A stretch of DNA of 64,000 nt from VRUE01 sp963704505 (GTDB taxonomy: Bacteria; Actinomycetota; Thermoleophilia; Solirubrobacterales; 70-9), in contig OY969912.1 in assembly GCA_963704505.1 (NCBI GenBank), positions 1-64,000 of the forward strand, read 5' to 3'. A program made the translations under genes and the position numbers. The notes beneath the pieces are model-generated. The model had not been told where the DNA came from, searched no databases, and was given only the letters and a program-made list of their open reading frames with translations. The first letter of the stretch is position 1; every line of letters begins with the position of its first letter. Of this stretch, positions 1-7,220 are shown piece after piece.

Positions 1-1929
1 TTCGTCCCGTTTCGAGCCGTGGGTGACGACGATCGATTCGGCGTCGACGTGGGTGACCTCGCCGGCGTTGCGGGCGAGGACGACGTCGCCGCTGTCCTCC
101 GCGGCGCGACGCTCCATGCCGGTTCCGATCAGCGGGGGGTCAGGCTTCAACAGCGGCACCGCCTGGCGCTGCATGTTGGAGCCCATCAGTGCCCGGTTGG
201 CGTCATCGTGCTCGAGGAACGGAATGAGCGCGGTGGCGACCGACCAGATCTGGGTCGGCGAGACATCCATCAGGTCGACTTCCTTGGGCGCGGCTGTGGC
301 GTACTCCTGCTCGCCTGAGCGCACCAGGACCTGCGGGCCTTTCAGTTTGTTCGTTTTCGGATCGAGCTCGGCGTTCGCCTGGGCGATCACCTTGTCTTCC
401 TCCTGGGTCGCGTCGAGATGCAGGATCTCGTCGCTGACCACGCCTTCGCTCACCGGCCTGTAGGGGGTCGTGACGAAGCCGTGCTCGGAGACCTGGGCGT
501 AGGAGGACAGCGAGCCGATCAGGCCGATGTTCGGCCCCTCGGGGGTCTCGATCGGACACATCCGGCCGTAATGGGTCGGATGGACGTCGCGGACCTCGAT
601 CGGGGCCCGCTCACGAGTAAGACCGCCGGCACCCAGCGCCGAGAGGCGGCGCCTGTGGGTGAGGCCGTCGAGGCTGTTGGTCTGGCTCATGAACTGCGAG
701 AGCTGCGATGAACCGAAGAACTCCTTCATCGCGGCGACGACCGGGCGGATGTTGATGATCGTCTGCGGGGTGATCGCGTCGGCGTCCTCGGTGGTGAGCC
801 GCTCGCGGACGACGCGCTCCATCCGGTAGAGGCCGATGCGGAAGGCCTCCTGGATCAGCTCGCCGACCGTGCGCAGGCGCCGGTTGCCGAAGTGCTCGTA
901 CTCGTCGAGGTGCTCGTTGACCGGCTCGCGGGGGTAGGTCAGCGCCTCCGCGGCATAGTCTTTGATCGGGTGCTCCTCGTCGATCTCCTCGGGGATCCCG
1001 AGCAGCTTCGGAAGGCTGATCAGCTCCTTGACCAGAGCGATGATGTCGTCGTGCGTGAGGACCCGGGTATCGAGGTCGATGTCGAGGTCCAGACGCGCGT
1101 TCAGCTTGTAGCGGCCGACGCGGGTCAGGTCGTAGCGCTTCGGGTCGAAGAAGAGCTGCTCGAGCAGGTTTTTGGCGGCGTCGACCGAGGGCGGCTCGCC
1201 CGGACGCTGCTTTTTGAAGAGCTCGATCAGGGCGCCCTCTTCGGTCTGGGTCGCCTCGGTGTCGGCGGCCAGCGTGTGGCGCATGTAGATCGAGTTGTCG
1301 AACATCTTCAGAAGCTGCTCGTCCTCGACGTAGCCCATCGCGCGCAGCAGGACCGTGACCGGCAATTTCCGCTTACGGTCGATGCGGACGAAGACTTTTC
1401 CTTTTTTGTCGACTTCCAGCTCGAGCCAGGAACCGCGGGCCGGCATCAGGTTGGCGATGAAGACCTGCTTTTCCGGGTCCTTGGGCGCCATCACGTAGGC
1501 GCCGGGGGAACGGACGAGCTGGGTGACGACGACACGCTCGGTGCCGTTGATGATGAAGGTGCCGCGCTCGGTCATCCACGGGAAATCGCCCATGAAGACG
1601 GCCTGCTCGCGGATCTCGCCGGTCTCCTTGTTCTGGAAGGCGACGGTCGCGGTGAGCGGGCGCGAGAAGGTCATGTCCTTCTCACGGCACTCCTCGATTG
1701 TGTGCGGCGGCTCCTCGAATTTGTACTCACCGAAGACGATCGCGAGGTTCCCCGTGTAGTCCTCAATCGGGGAAATGTCGTCAATGGTCTCCCTCAGTCC
1801 ACCCTTCTTGGGATCAGTGAGCTCTTCGAAAGAGCGTCGCTGAATATCAATCAGATGGGGGACCTCAAGGGGGTTGGTGAGATTGGAAAAGCTCCTACGG
1901 GTAACGGGGGCAGTTCTGGAACGTGCCAA
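1..1929 (-). CDS. rpoB: RNA polymerase beta subunit, N-terminal 643 residues (C-terminus outside window)
   Basis: Beta subunit of RNA polymerase, the rifampicin target. I chose the TTG at 1929 because GAGGAG lies 8 nt upstream and translation begins MARSRTAPVTRRSF, followed by the conserved segment NPLEVPHLIDIQRRSFEEL. The frame stays open to the window edge, giving 643 codons of an expected 1100-1200. The rifampicin-resistance region is near 600-720, with GSSQLSQFM, then THRRRLSALGAGGL. The residue equivalent to E. coli Asp516 is Ser here (codon 415, at 685-687). It is the last gene of the ribosomal protein operon in this window, and rpoC presumably follows beyond position 1. The gene assignment is certain; the start is well supported. 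Confidence 0.97.
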   Translation of the reverse strand, partial: MARSRTAPVTRRSFSNLTNPLEVPHLIDIQRRSFEELTDPKKGGLRETIDDISPIEDYTGNLAIVFGEYKFEEPPHTIEECREKDMTFSRPLTATVAFQNKETGEIREQAVFMGDFPWMTERGTFIINGTERVVVTQLVRSPGAYVMAPKDPEKQVFIANLMPARGSWLELEVDKKGKVFVRIDRKRKLPVTVLLRAMGYVEDEQLLKMFDNSIYMRHTLAADTEATQTEEGALIELFKKQRPGEPPSVDAAKNLLEQLFFDPKRYDLTRVGRYKLNARLDLDIDLDTRVLTHDDIIALVKELISLPKLLGIPEEIDEEHPIKDYAAEALTYPREPVNEHLDEYEHFGNRRLRTVGELIQEAFRIGLYRMERVVRERLTTEDADAITPQTIINIRPVVAAMKEFFGSSQLSQFMSQTNSLDGLTHRRRLSALGAGGLTRERAPIEVRDVHPTHYGRMCPIETPEGPNIGLIGSLSSYAQVSEHGFVTTPYRPVSEGVVSDEILHLDATQEEDKVIAQANAELDPKTNKLKGPQVLVRSGEQEYATAAPKEVDLMDVSPTQIWSVATALIPFLEHDDANRALMGSNMQRQAVPLLKPDPPLIGTGMERRAAEDSGDVVLARNAGEVTHVDAESIVVTHGSKRDE

Positions 1930-2009
1930 GTCGGCGACTCCTCAGGCGGTCAGAGGGACGTAATAAAGCGCAGATATAAGGCAGGGGGGGACAACTGAGC
2001 GCGACCGCG

Positions 2010-2037
2010 AAAAATAACACACGGCCGTGCTCGGCCG
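2010..2037 (-). terminator. Hairpin plus T-tract between rplL and rpoB (partial terminator/attenuator)
   Basis: Read on the minus strand, CGGCCG-AGCA-CGGCCG (2037-2022) forms a six-base-pair GC stem with a four-base loop, followed directly by TGTGTTATTTTT. It sits in the 153-bp gap between the rplL stop and the rpoB TTG. Partial attenuation at this spot is known in other bacteria and adjusts the ratio of L7/L12 to RNA polymerase subunits. The structure is visible; the function is inferred. Confidence 0.6.
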
Positions 2038-2082
2038 CAAGATCGGCTCCCCTACTGGGATCCGACCGCGGTCCGGCGAACT

Positions 2083-2475
2083 CTATTTGAGCTCGACGGT
2101 CGCCCCGGCCTCCTCAAGTTCACCTTTGATCTTCTCCGCTTCGTCGCGCTCAATGCCCTCTTTGATCGCTTTCGGGGCATCGTCGACGATCGCCTTGGCC
2201 TCTTTCAGGCCCAGGCCGGTCGCCGCGCGAACAACCTTGATCACCGGCACTTTCTGGCCGCCGACCTCGGTCAGCACGACATCGACGGTCGAGCTCTCGG
2301 CCTCGCCGCCACCGTCGCCGTCGCCACCGCCGGCCGCTGCCGGGGCAGCCGCGGCCACCGCGGTCGCGGAGACGCCGAACTCCTCCTCGAGCGCTTTGAT
2401 CCGCTCGGAGAGTTCGAGAACCGAGATGCCTTTCAGCTCCTCGATCCAATCCTCAGTTTTCACTTTTGTTGCCAC
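2083..2475 (-). CDS. rplL: 50S ribosomal protein L7/L12 (bL12)
   Basis: Stalk protein of the large ribosomal subunit that recruits translation GTPases. It has 130 residues, normal for the family. The N-terminal dimerisation helix (about 1-33) is followed by an Ala/Gly/Asp-rich hinge (about 38-60) and the globular C-terminal domain with the signature VIKVVRAATGLGLKEAKAIV. It starts 6 bp after the rplJ stop, so the two are co-translated. The hinge is unusually Gly/Asp rich (GGGDGDGGGEAE). Confidence 0.98.
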   Translation of the reverse strand: MATKVKTEDWIEELKGISVLELSERIKALEEEFGVSATAVAAAAPAAAGGGDGDGGGEAESSTVDVVLTEVGGQKVPVIKVVRAATGLGLKEAKAIVDDAPKAIKEGIERDEAEKIKGELEEAGATVELK

Positions 2476-2481
2476 GTCGGG

Positions 2482-3360
2482 TTACTCCTTCTCTTTCGAA
2501 GTCTCGTCTGAAGTTTCTGAAGAATCATCCGAGGACTGCTCAGCTTCGCTTCCGCTGTCCTCGGCAGATGCGCCGTCGCCCTGGCCACCTTGGTCGTCCT
2601 GCTCCGCGACTGCGTCGCTAGCGCCGTCGGGGGCCTCGGCGGACTCAGCATCTCCCTCGGCGGCCGGAGCCTCCTCCTGCTCGGCGGCCGGAGCCTCAGT
2701 GGGCTCCTCCGCAGGCGCATCGTCCTTCGGCTGCTCCTCCTGCGACGCATCGTCCGCGGGTGGTGTGGAGGAGGGGACGTCGTCCGAAGCTTGCGAGGAA
2801 GACGGGTCCTCCTCCGCGACAGGATCCGCGGCCGGGGCGCCCGTCACGAGGCCTTTCTCGGCGATCTGCCCCAGCTGCAAGGCGAGGCCGGAGATCATCG
2901 AGCCGAGGCCGCGGACCAGGCCGGTCAGCGGGCTGGCGACGACGCCGGCCAGCTGGCCGTCGAGGACGTTGCGCGAGGGCAGGCGGGCGATCGATTTGAA
3001 GCTCTCCGGGTCGAGCTCGAGGCCCTCCATGAAGCCGCCCTTGAAGGTCAGCACGTCGTGCTGTTTGTTGAAGGTCGAAATCGCTTTGGCGGCAGCGGCG
3101 GTGTCGCCGCGCACGAAGGTGAGGGCGGTCGGTCCCTTGAGCAGGGACATCAGCCTTTCCTCGCCGGCCTTGTCGGCGGCGATTTTGGTCAGGCGATTCT
3201 TGACGACCCGAAAGCTGGCGTCGTTCTCGCGCAGTTTCGAGCGCAACTCGGCAGCCTGGGCGACGGTGATGCCCCGGTAGTCGACGGCGAAGATCGCCTC
3301 GGCCCCCTCGATCTGGGCCGCGATCTCATCAATGGCTGCTGACTTTTCTTCTCTGTTCAT
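2482..3360 (-). CDS. rplJ: 50S ribosomal protein L10 with long acidic C-terminal extension
   Basis: L10 (uL10) anchors the L7/L12 stalk to 23S rRNA. Residues 1 to about 172 match a complete L10 of ordinary length (AVDYRGITVAQAAELR, VVKNRLTKIA, KGPTALTF). Residues about 173-292 form a low-complexity tail rich in Asp, Glu, Ser, Ala and Gln with no recognised domain, making the protein about 120 residues longer than usual. The tail is in frame, with continuous coding and an rplL start 6 bp downstream, so it is not a frameshift artefact. An L10-leader-like sequence precedes it. Confidence 0.96.
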   Translation of the reverse strand: MNREEKSAAIDEIAAQIEGAEAIFAVDYRGITVAQAAELRSKLRENDASFRVVKNRLTKIAADKAGEERLMSLLKGPTALTFVRGDTAAAAKAISTFNKQHDVLTFKGGFMEGLELDPESFKSIARLPSRNVLDGQLAGVVASPLTGLVRGLGSMISGLALQLGQIAEKGLVTGAPAADPVAEEDPSSSQASDDVPSSTPPADDASQEEQPKDDAPAEEPTEAPAAEQEEAPAAEGDAESAEAPDGASDAVAEQDDQGGQGDGASAEDSGSEAEQSSDDSSETSDETSKEKE

Positions 3361-3423
3361 TTCTTTACCTGCACCGGGCTTAGGCGGCTGCCGGTGGTCT
3401 TGGGTGGAAAGCGGCGGCGGAGT
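3361..3423 (-). promoter_or_regulatory. Ribosomal protein L10 leader-like RNA
   Basis: The 63-nt gap between rplA and rplJ contains, on the minus strand, AAGACCACCGGCAGCCGCC, then TAAGCCCGGTGCAGG just before the rplJ start. This resembles the core of the L10 leader, the autoregulatory site bound by the L10-L12 complex. I identified it by eye only; a covariance-model search with the L10_leader family would confirm or reject it. Confidence 0.5.
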
Positions 3424-4236
3424 CTAGGCGCTGACGGTTTCCTCTGCGGTCTCGGTCTCGGCGGACGCCTCCGGCGCCTCGGCCTGGGACTCATCGGGCT
3501 CGGTCTGCGCCGGTGCCTCAGCGGCTTTCGCCGAACCGCCGTCGCTGTCGCCGGCCTTGCCGGAGTCGACCCGGATGCCGGGGCCCATCGTCGTCGTCAG
3601 GGTTGCCGAGCGGATGTATTTGCCCTTCGCCCCCGACGGCTTCGCGCGGACGATCTCATCGATCACCGCGGTGTAGTTGTCGAGAAGCTTGTCCGGCTCG
3701 AAGCTGGCCTTGCCGATCGTCATATGGACGATCGCCTGGCGGTCGGTGCGGTATTCGACTTTGCCCGATTTCGAGGCCTCGACCGCTTTCAGGACGTCGT
3801 CGGTGACCGTGCCGACCTTCGGGTTCGGCATCTTGCCCTGGGGGCCGAGGACGCGGCCGAGTTTGCCGACGGTTCCCATCATCTGGGGGGTCGCGATCGC
3901 GACGTCGAAATCGGTCCAGCCCTCTTCGACTTTCTCGGCGAGGTCGTCACTGCCGACGAAGTCGGCGCCCGCCGCCTCGGCGTCGCGGGCCTGCTGACCC
4001 TGCGCGAAGACGGCGACGGTGACGTCTTTGCCGAGCCCATGAGGCAGGGCGAGGGTCCCCCGCAGCTGCTCCTCGGCGTGGCGCACGTTGAGGCCGAGCA
4101 GCATGTGAAGCTCGACCGTCTCGTCGAATTTGGCGCTGGCAGTCTCTTTGATCAGCGAGATCGCTTCGGCCGGAGGGTAGGCGTGGTCCCGCTGGACCTT
4201 GCCGTACTGCTGTCGGTAGCGCTTGCCGTGGGCCAT
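3424..4236 (-). CDS. rplA: 50S ribosomal protein L1 with acidic C-terminal tail
   Basis: L1 (uL1) forms the mobile L1 stalk near the ribosomal E site and can repress its own operon by binding mRNA. Residues 1-225 are a standard L1, with the signature segment GTVGKLGRVLGPQGKMPNPK at about 121-140. Residues 226-270 are an added acidic Ala/Glu/Thr/Ser tail, parallel to the larger tail on L10 encoded next to it. The gene lies 7 bp after rplK. Confidence 0.97.
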   Translation of the reverse strand: MAHGKRYRQQYGKVQRDHAYPPAEAISLIKETASAKFDETVELHMLLGLNVRHAEEQLRGTLALPHGLGKDVTVAVFAQGQQARDAEAAGADFVGSDDLAEKVEEGWTDFDVAIATPQMMGTVGKLGRVLGPQGKMPNPKVGTVTDDVLKAVEASKSGKVEYRTDRQAIVHMTIGKASFEPDKLLDNYTAVIDEIVRAKPSGAKGKYIRSATLTTTMGPGIRVDSGKAGDSDGGSAKAAEAPAQTEPDESQAEAPEASAETETAEETVSA

Positions 4237-4243
4237 GGCTCTC

Positions 4244-4666
4244 CTAGCGGACGTCGACGCCCATCGAGCGGGCGGTGCCGGCGATGATCTTCGAGGCGGC
4301 GTCGAGGTCGTTGGCGTTGAGGTCGGGCATCTTGCGCTCCGCGATCTGGCGGACCTGATCCATCGAGATCGTGCCGACTTTGTTCACGTGCGGCTCGCCG
4401 GAGCCGCTTTTGATCCCGATCGCCTCCTTGATCAGGACGGCGGCCGGCGGCGTCTTGGTGATGAAGTCGAAAGAGCGGTCCTCGTAGACCGTGATCTCGA
4501 CCGGGATGATCGTGCCGCCTTCCGACTGCGTCTGCGCGTTGAAGGCTTTGCAGAACTCCATGATGTTGACGCCGTGCTGACCCAGCGCAGGGCCGACGGG
4601 CGGCGCGGGGTTCGCCGCGCCGGCGGAGATCTGGAGCTTGATGACTGTGAGGACTTTTTTCGCCAT
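4244..4666 (-). CDS. rplK: 50S ribosomal protein L11
   Basis: L11 (uL11) binds the GTPase-associated centre of 23S rRNA. It has 140 residues from the ATG at 4666 (MAKKVLTVIKLQISAGAANP), the normal length. The open frame extends further upstream, but that part overlaps the end of nusG and is not L11-like. Conserved features are PPVGPALGQHGVNIMEFCK and the C-terminal region around GTARSMGV. No strong Shine-Dalgarno sequence is visible; it starts 19 bp after nusG and may rely on read-through of ribosomes. Confidence 0.97.
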   Translation of the reverse strand: MAKKVLTVIKLQISAGAANPAPPVGPALGQHGVNIMEFCKAFNAQTQSEGGTIIPVEITVYEDRSFDFITKTPPAAVLIKEAIGIKSGSGEPHVNKVGTISMDQVRQIAERKMPDLNANDLDAASKIIAGTARSMGVDVR

Positions 4667-4685
4667 AAGGGGTGGTTGAGGGTAG

Positions 4686-5210
4686 CTAGATCTTCTTGAC
4701 CTGGTCGTAGCCGACCTCGACAGGCGTCTCACGGCCGAAGATCGAGACCAGCACCTTGAGTTTGGCAGCGTCCTCGTTGATCTCCGCGATCTCGCCCGAG
4801 AAGTCCGACAGCGGTCCGGAGATGACTTTGACCGACTCGCCGATCGAGAACTGAGCCTGGGTGCGCGGCCGCTCGGCCGTCTCGCGGTGGAGCAGGCGGT
4901 CGACCTCGGGTTTCGAGAGCGGCACCGGCTTGTTCCGCGAGCCGACGAAGCCGGTGACCCCGGGGGTGTTCTTGACCAAGCCCCAGGCGTCGTCGGTCAT
5001 CTCCATGTTGACGAGGACATAGCCAGGCATCGTCCGTTTCTCTTTCGGTTCTTTCTGCCCGTCCTTGTTCAGTTCCATGACCTGCTCGGTGGGAACGACC
5101 ACCTGCCGCACGTTGCGGTTCTGAGCCATCGTCTGAACCCGGTGCTCGAGGTTGTGCTTGACCTTGTTCTCGTGCCCGGAATAGGTGTTGATCACGTACC
5201 AGCGATACAT
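4686..5210 (-). CDS. nusG: Transcription termination/antitermination factor NusG
   Basis: NusG binds the RNA polymerase clamp and modulates pausing and Rho termination. It has 174 residues, with the NGN domain starting MYRWYVINTYSGHENKVK and containing RTMPGYVLVNM and NTPGVTGFVG, and a C-terminal KOW domain (FSIGESVKVISGPLSDFSGE). It lacks the long acidic N-terminal extension seen in many actinobacterial NusG proteins. It lies between secE and rplK in the canonical operon. Confidence 0.97.
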   Translation of the reverse strand: MYRWYVINTYSGHENKVKHNLEHRVQTMAQNRNVRQVVVPTEQVMELNKDGQKEPKEKRTMPGYVLVNMEMTDDAWGLVKNTPGVTGFVGSRNKPVPLSKPEVDRLLHRETAERPRTQAQFSIGESVKVISGPLSDFSGEIAEINEDAAKLKVLVSIFGRETPVEVGYDQVKKI

Positions 5211-5237
5211 CTGGAGCCTTTTCTCTGTGGATCCCCG

Positions 5238-5762
5238 CTAGAGGATCTGCTTGACCAGGAGGTTGAAGATGGCGTCGAGCGCGCCGAGATAGGCGGCCGC
5301 GACCGTGACGAAGATGATCGTGACCGCCGTCGCCTGCACCAAGGTGTCGCGATCGGGCCACTGGACTTTTTTGAGCTCTGCCCAACAGGAGACGAGGAAG
5401 CCGATGACGCCGCCGCGCTGGCGCTCCGTCTGGGCTTTTTTCTGTTTTTTCGCAAGCTGCTCGCTCTCCTGTCGCTTGCGATCGCTGCGTTTGCGCTTTT
5501 CGGCCTCCTTGGCGGCCTTCGCCTCAGCACGGCGCTCGGCGCGACCGGTCTTCGGGGCGTCGGGCGTCTCCAGGCTCTGCTCCGGAGCACCGGCAGCCAT
5601 GCCGGCCTCGACGGCCTCGATCTCGGCGATGTCGCCGGAGATCGGAACCTGGGTGTCGTGCTGGGCACGGGCCTCGCTCGACTGCCCGTCGACTGAACGC
5701 TTTCGCTCCTGCTCTTCGCGGGCGCGGCGCTCAGCCTTACGCTGTGCGCGGGTTTTCGCCAT
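5238..5762 (-). CDS. secE: Preprotein translocase subunit SecE with long charged N-terminus
   Basis: SecE is the essential small subunit of the SecYEG channel. The conserved SecE region is at the C-terminal end: the amphipathic segment WAELKKVQWPDRDTLVQAT (about 127-145), followed by one membrane span to about residue 170. The first 115 residues are hydrophilic and rich in Arg, Lys, Glu and Ala, an extension beyond the usual 60-90-residue single-span SecE. Position between rpmG and nusG supports the call. Confidence 0.94.
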   Translation of the reverse strand: MAKTRAQRKAERRAREEQERKRSVDGQSSEARAQHDTQVPISGDIAEIEAVEAGMAAGAPEQSLETPDAPKTGRAERRAEAKAAKEAEKRKRSDRKRQESEQLAKKQKKAQTERQRGGVIGFLVSCWAELKKVQWPDRDTLVQATAVTIIFVTVAAAYLGALDAIFNLLVKQIL

Positions 5763-5768
5763 CGGGGC

Positions 5769-5930
5769 TTAGCGCGTCTCCTTATGCGGGGTGTGGTGCC
5801 CGCACCAACGGCAGTACTTGCGCATCTCGATTCGGTCCGGCGAGTTGCGCCGTGACTTATTTGTCTGATAGTTGCGCCGCTTGCACTCTTCGCAAGCCAG
5901 CGTCACCGCAATGCGGACGTCTCCGGCCAT
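5769..5930 (-). CDS. rpmG: 50S ribosomal protein L33
   Basis: L33 (bL33) has 53 residues, the usual length. Translation starts MAGDVRIAVTLACEECKRR and ends KYCRWCGHHTPHKETR. Cysteines at 13, 16, 40 and 43 make two CxxC knuckles, so this is the zinc-containing form. GAGGGAG lies just upstream of the ATG at 5930. It is the first gene of the run and lies 6 bp before secE. No tRNA-Trp gene, often found near this position, is seen upstream. Confidence 0.95.
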   Translation of the reverse strand: MAGDVRIAVTLACEECKRRNYQTNKSRRNSPDRIEMRKYCRWCGHHTPHKETR

Positions 5931-6019
5931 TTACTCCCTCGCTAAGGACGTCGTTACAAAGGAAAACCCCGGGCCGAGGCACGAGGTTGGGAAAAGAATA
6001 GCGGGTCGCCGGTGAAGAG

Positions 6020-6592
6020 CTAGGACGCCACCACGGGCGCCGCGCCGAGCTCGGTCAGCGAGCTCTGCAGGGTGCGACGGCCGCGGTGGTGGAGGCCGTG
6101 CACCGAGCTCTCGGTGCGGCCCAGGGTCGAGGCGATCTCAACCGGGGAGAGGCCGACGATGTGGCGCAAGACCAAGACCTCGCGCTGGTCCTCTGGCAAG
6201 AGCTCCAGGGCGTGGCGCAGGTCACGGCCACGCTCGGTGCCGAGCGCGGCGCCGCCGTGGTCGGCGATCCGCACTTCCTCGGTGGGGATCGCGCGGCGGG
6301 CCCGAAGGTGATCGAGGGCGGCGTTCCTGGCGACCCGCAGGATCCAGGCGGTGAAGGGGACCTCGGTCTCGCGGTATTTGGAGATTCCCGCGCCGAGCAG
6401 CTTGGCGAAGACGTTTTGGACGATGTCCTCGGACTCGTGGGAGTCCTTGACGAAGCTGTTGACGTAGCGCAGCAGGTCGGGCGAGAAGCGCACGTAGAGG
6501 AAGTGGAGGGCCTGCTGGTCTCCCGCCTTGGCCGCCCGCACCGCCTTGCGGATCAGTTTGGTGTCGGACTCTTGACTGGTTGCCTCTGGCAC
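6020..6592 (-). CDS. ECF-type RNA polymerase sigma factor
   Basis: Sigma-70 family factor of 190 residues. Region 2 spans about 25-95 (FLYVRFSPDLLRYVNSFV, then DIVQNVFAKLL and the -10-binding RETEVPFTAWILRVARN). Region 4 spans about 125-180 (LELLPEDQREVLVLRHIVGL, then VEIASTLGRTESSVHGLHHR). No anti-sigma gene is adjacent: rpmG lies on the same strand 90 bp away and the upstream neighbour is divergent. The target genes cannot be read from the sequence. The factor may respond through its own C-terminus or a distant anti-sigma. Confidence 0.92.
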   Translation of the reverse strand: MPEATSQESDTKLIRKAVRAAKAGDQQALHFLYVRFSPDLLRYVNSFVKDSHESEDIVQNVFAKLLGAGISKYRETEVPFTAWILRVARNAALDHLRARRAIPTEEVRIADHGGAALGTERGRDLRHALELLPEDQREVLVLRHIVGLSPVEIASTLGRTESSVHGLHHRGRRTLQSSLTELGAAPVVAS

Positions 6593-6860
6593 TGCCGTCC
6601 TCCCGCTGGTTGACTCGCTTGCGACCCGGCATCCCTGTTTGGGAAAGGGCCTGTGCGAGAAACGTAGGAAAGGCGATCAAATGTCCAAAGTCAATGCCGA
6701 ATATTCGTCTAGTTCCGCTCCACAGGCTCAAGTCTGAGGATTCGCATCGATATATGGATGGAATCGCAGGTTTTAGTGAAAGTTCTAAGTAAGAACGAAC
6801 TTGGGGCAGAAGTTAAAAACCTGTGTTGACGCAGGCGTTAGGTTGAGCGAGGGAAGCAGT

Positions 6861-7187
6861 ATGAGGGTCGCACTCGGAAAATTTGCCCAGTCAGGCATAG
6901 CGGCGCAACATGGTGACGATGTCGTCACCGGCGTCGAAAAAGGCCTGCTCCATTACGCCAGGCGCCTGCGCTCCGGCTGGACTCCGGTCGGGATTCCCAC
7001 CTTCGCCCTCGACATGCCGCCGACGTCCGCCGATGAATTCGAGGTCACGGTCGGACCCGAGGCCGAGGCGGTGCTCGAATACGAGGCTCGGCGCCAGGAG
7101 GTGCCGATGCACCTGCTGATCACCCACGCGGTGCATACCTACCTGGCCGACCTCGACTCGCTCTTCGCCGGCGCCCAGACCGTCTGA
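6861..7187 (+). CDS. Small hypothetical protein
   Basis: Protein of 108 residues if it starts at the ATG at 6861, which has GAGGGAAG 5 nt upstream; the frame is open back to 6801. It begins MRVALGKFAQSGIAAQHGDD and contains FALDMPPTSADEFEVTVG and a helical end ITHAVHTYLADLDSLF. The short strand followed by two helices is compatible with a ribbon-helix-helix-like fold, but that is a guess. It is divergent from the sigma factor gene across about 270 bp of relatively AT-rich sequence (about 6640-6850) that should hold both promoters. Confidence 0.65.
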   Translation: MRVALGKFAQSGIAAQHGDDVVTGVEKGLLHYARRLRSGWTPVGIPTFALDMPPTSADEFEVTVGPEAEAVLEYEARRQEVPMHLLITHAVHTYLADLDSLFAGAQTV

Positions 7188-7197
7188 GAGCCACCTG

Positions 7198-7212
7198 CGT
7201 CGCCGCGCGACG
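7198..7212. terminator. Small hairpin between convergent genes
   Basis: CGTCGC-CGC-GCGACG forms a six-base-pair stem in the 33-bp gap between the convergent hypothetical gene and the acyl-CoA dehydrogenase gene. No T-tract follows, so it is at best a weak bidirectional terminator. Confidence 0.3.
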
Positions 7213-7220
7213 TTCCGTGC

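Noticed and set aside
892..1998. Plus-strand open frame opposite rpoB
   Set aside because: Mirror of the rpoB coding frame with no recognisable domain.
5931..6019. Possible tRNA-Trp beside rpmG
   Set aside because: No cloverleaf or CCA anticodon arm could be found in the 89-bp gap.
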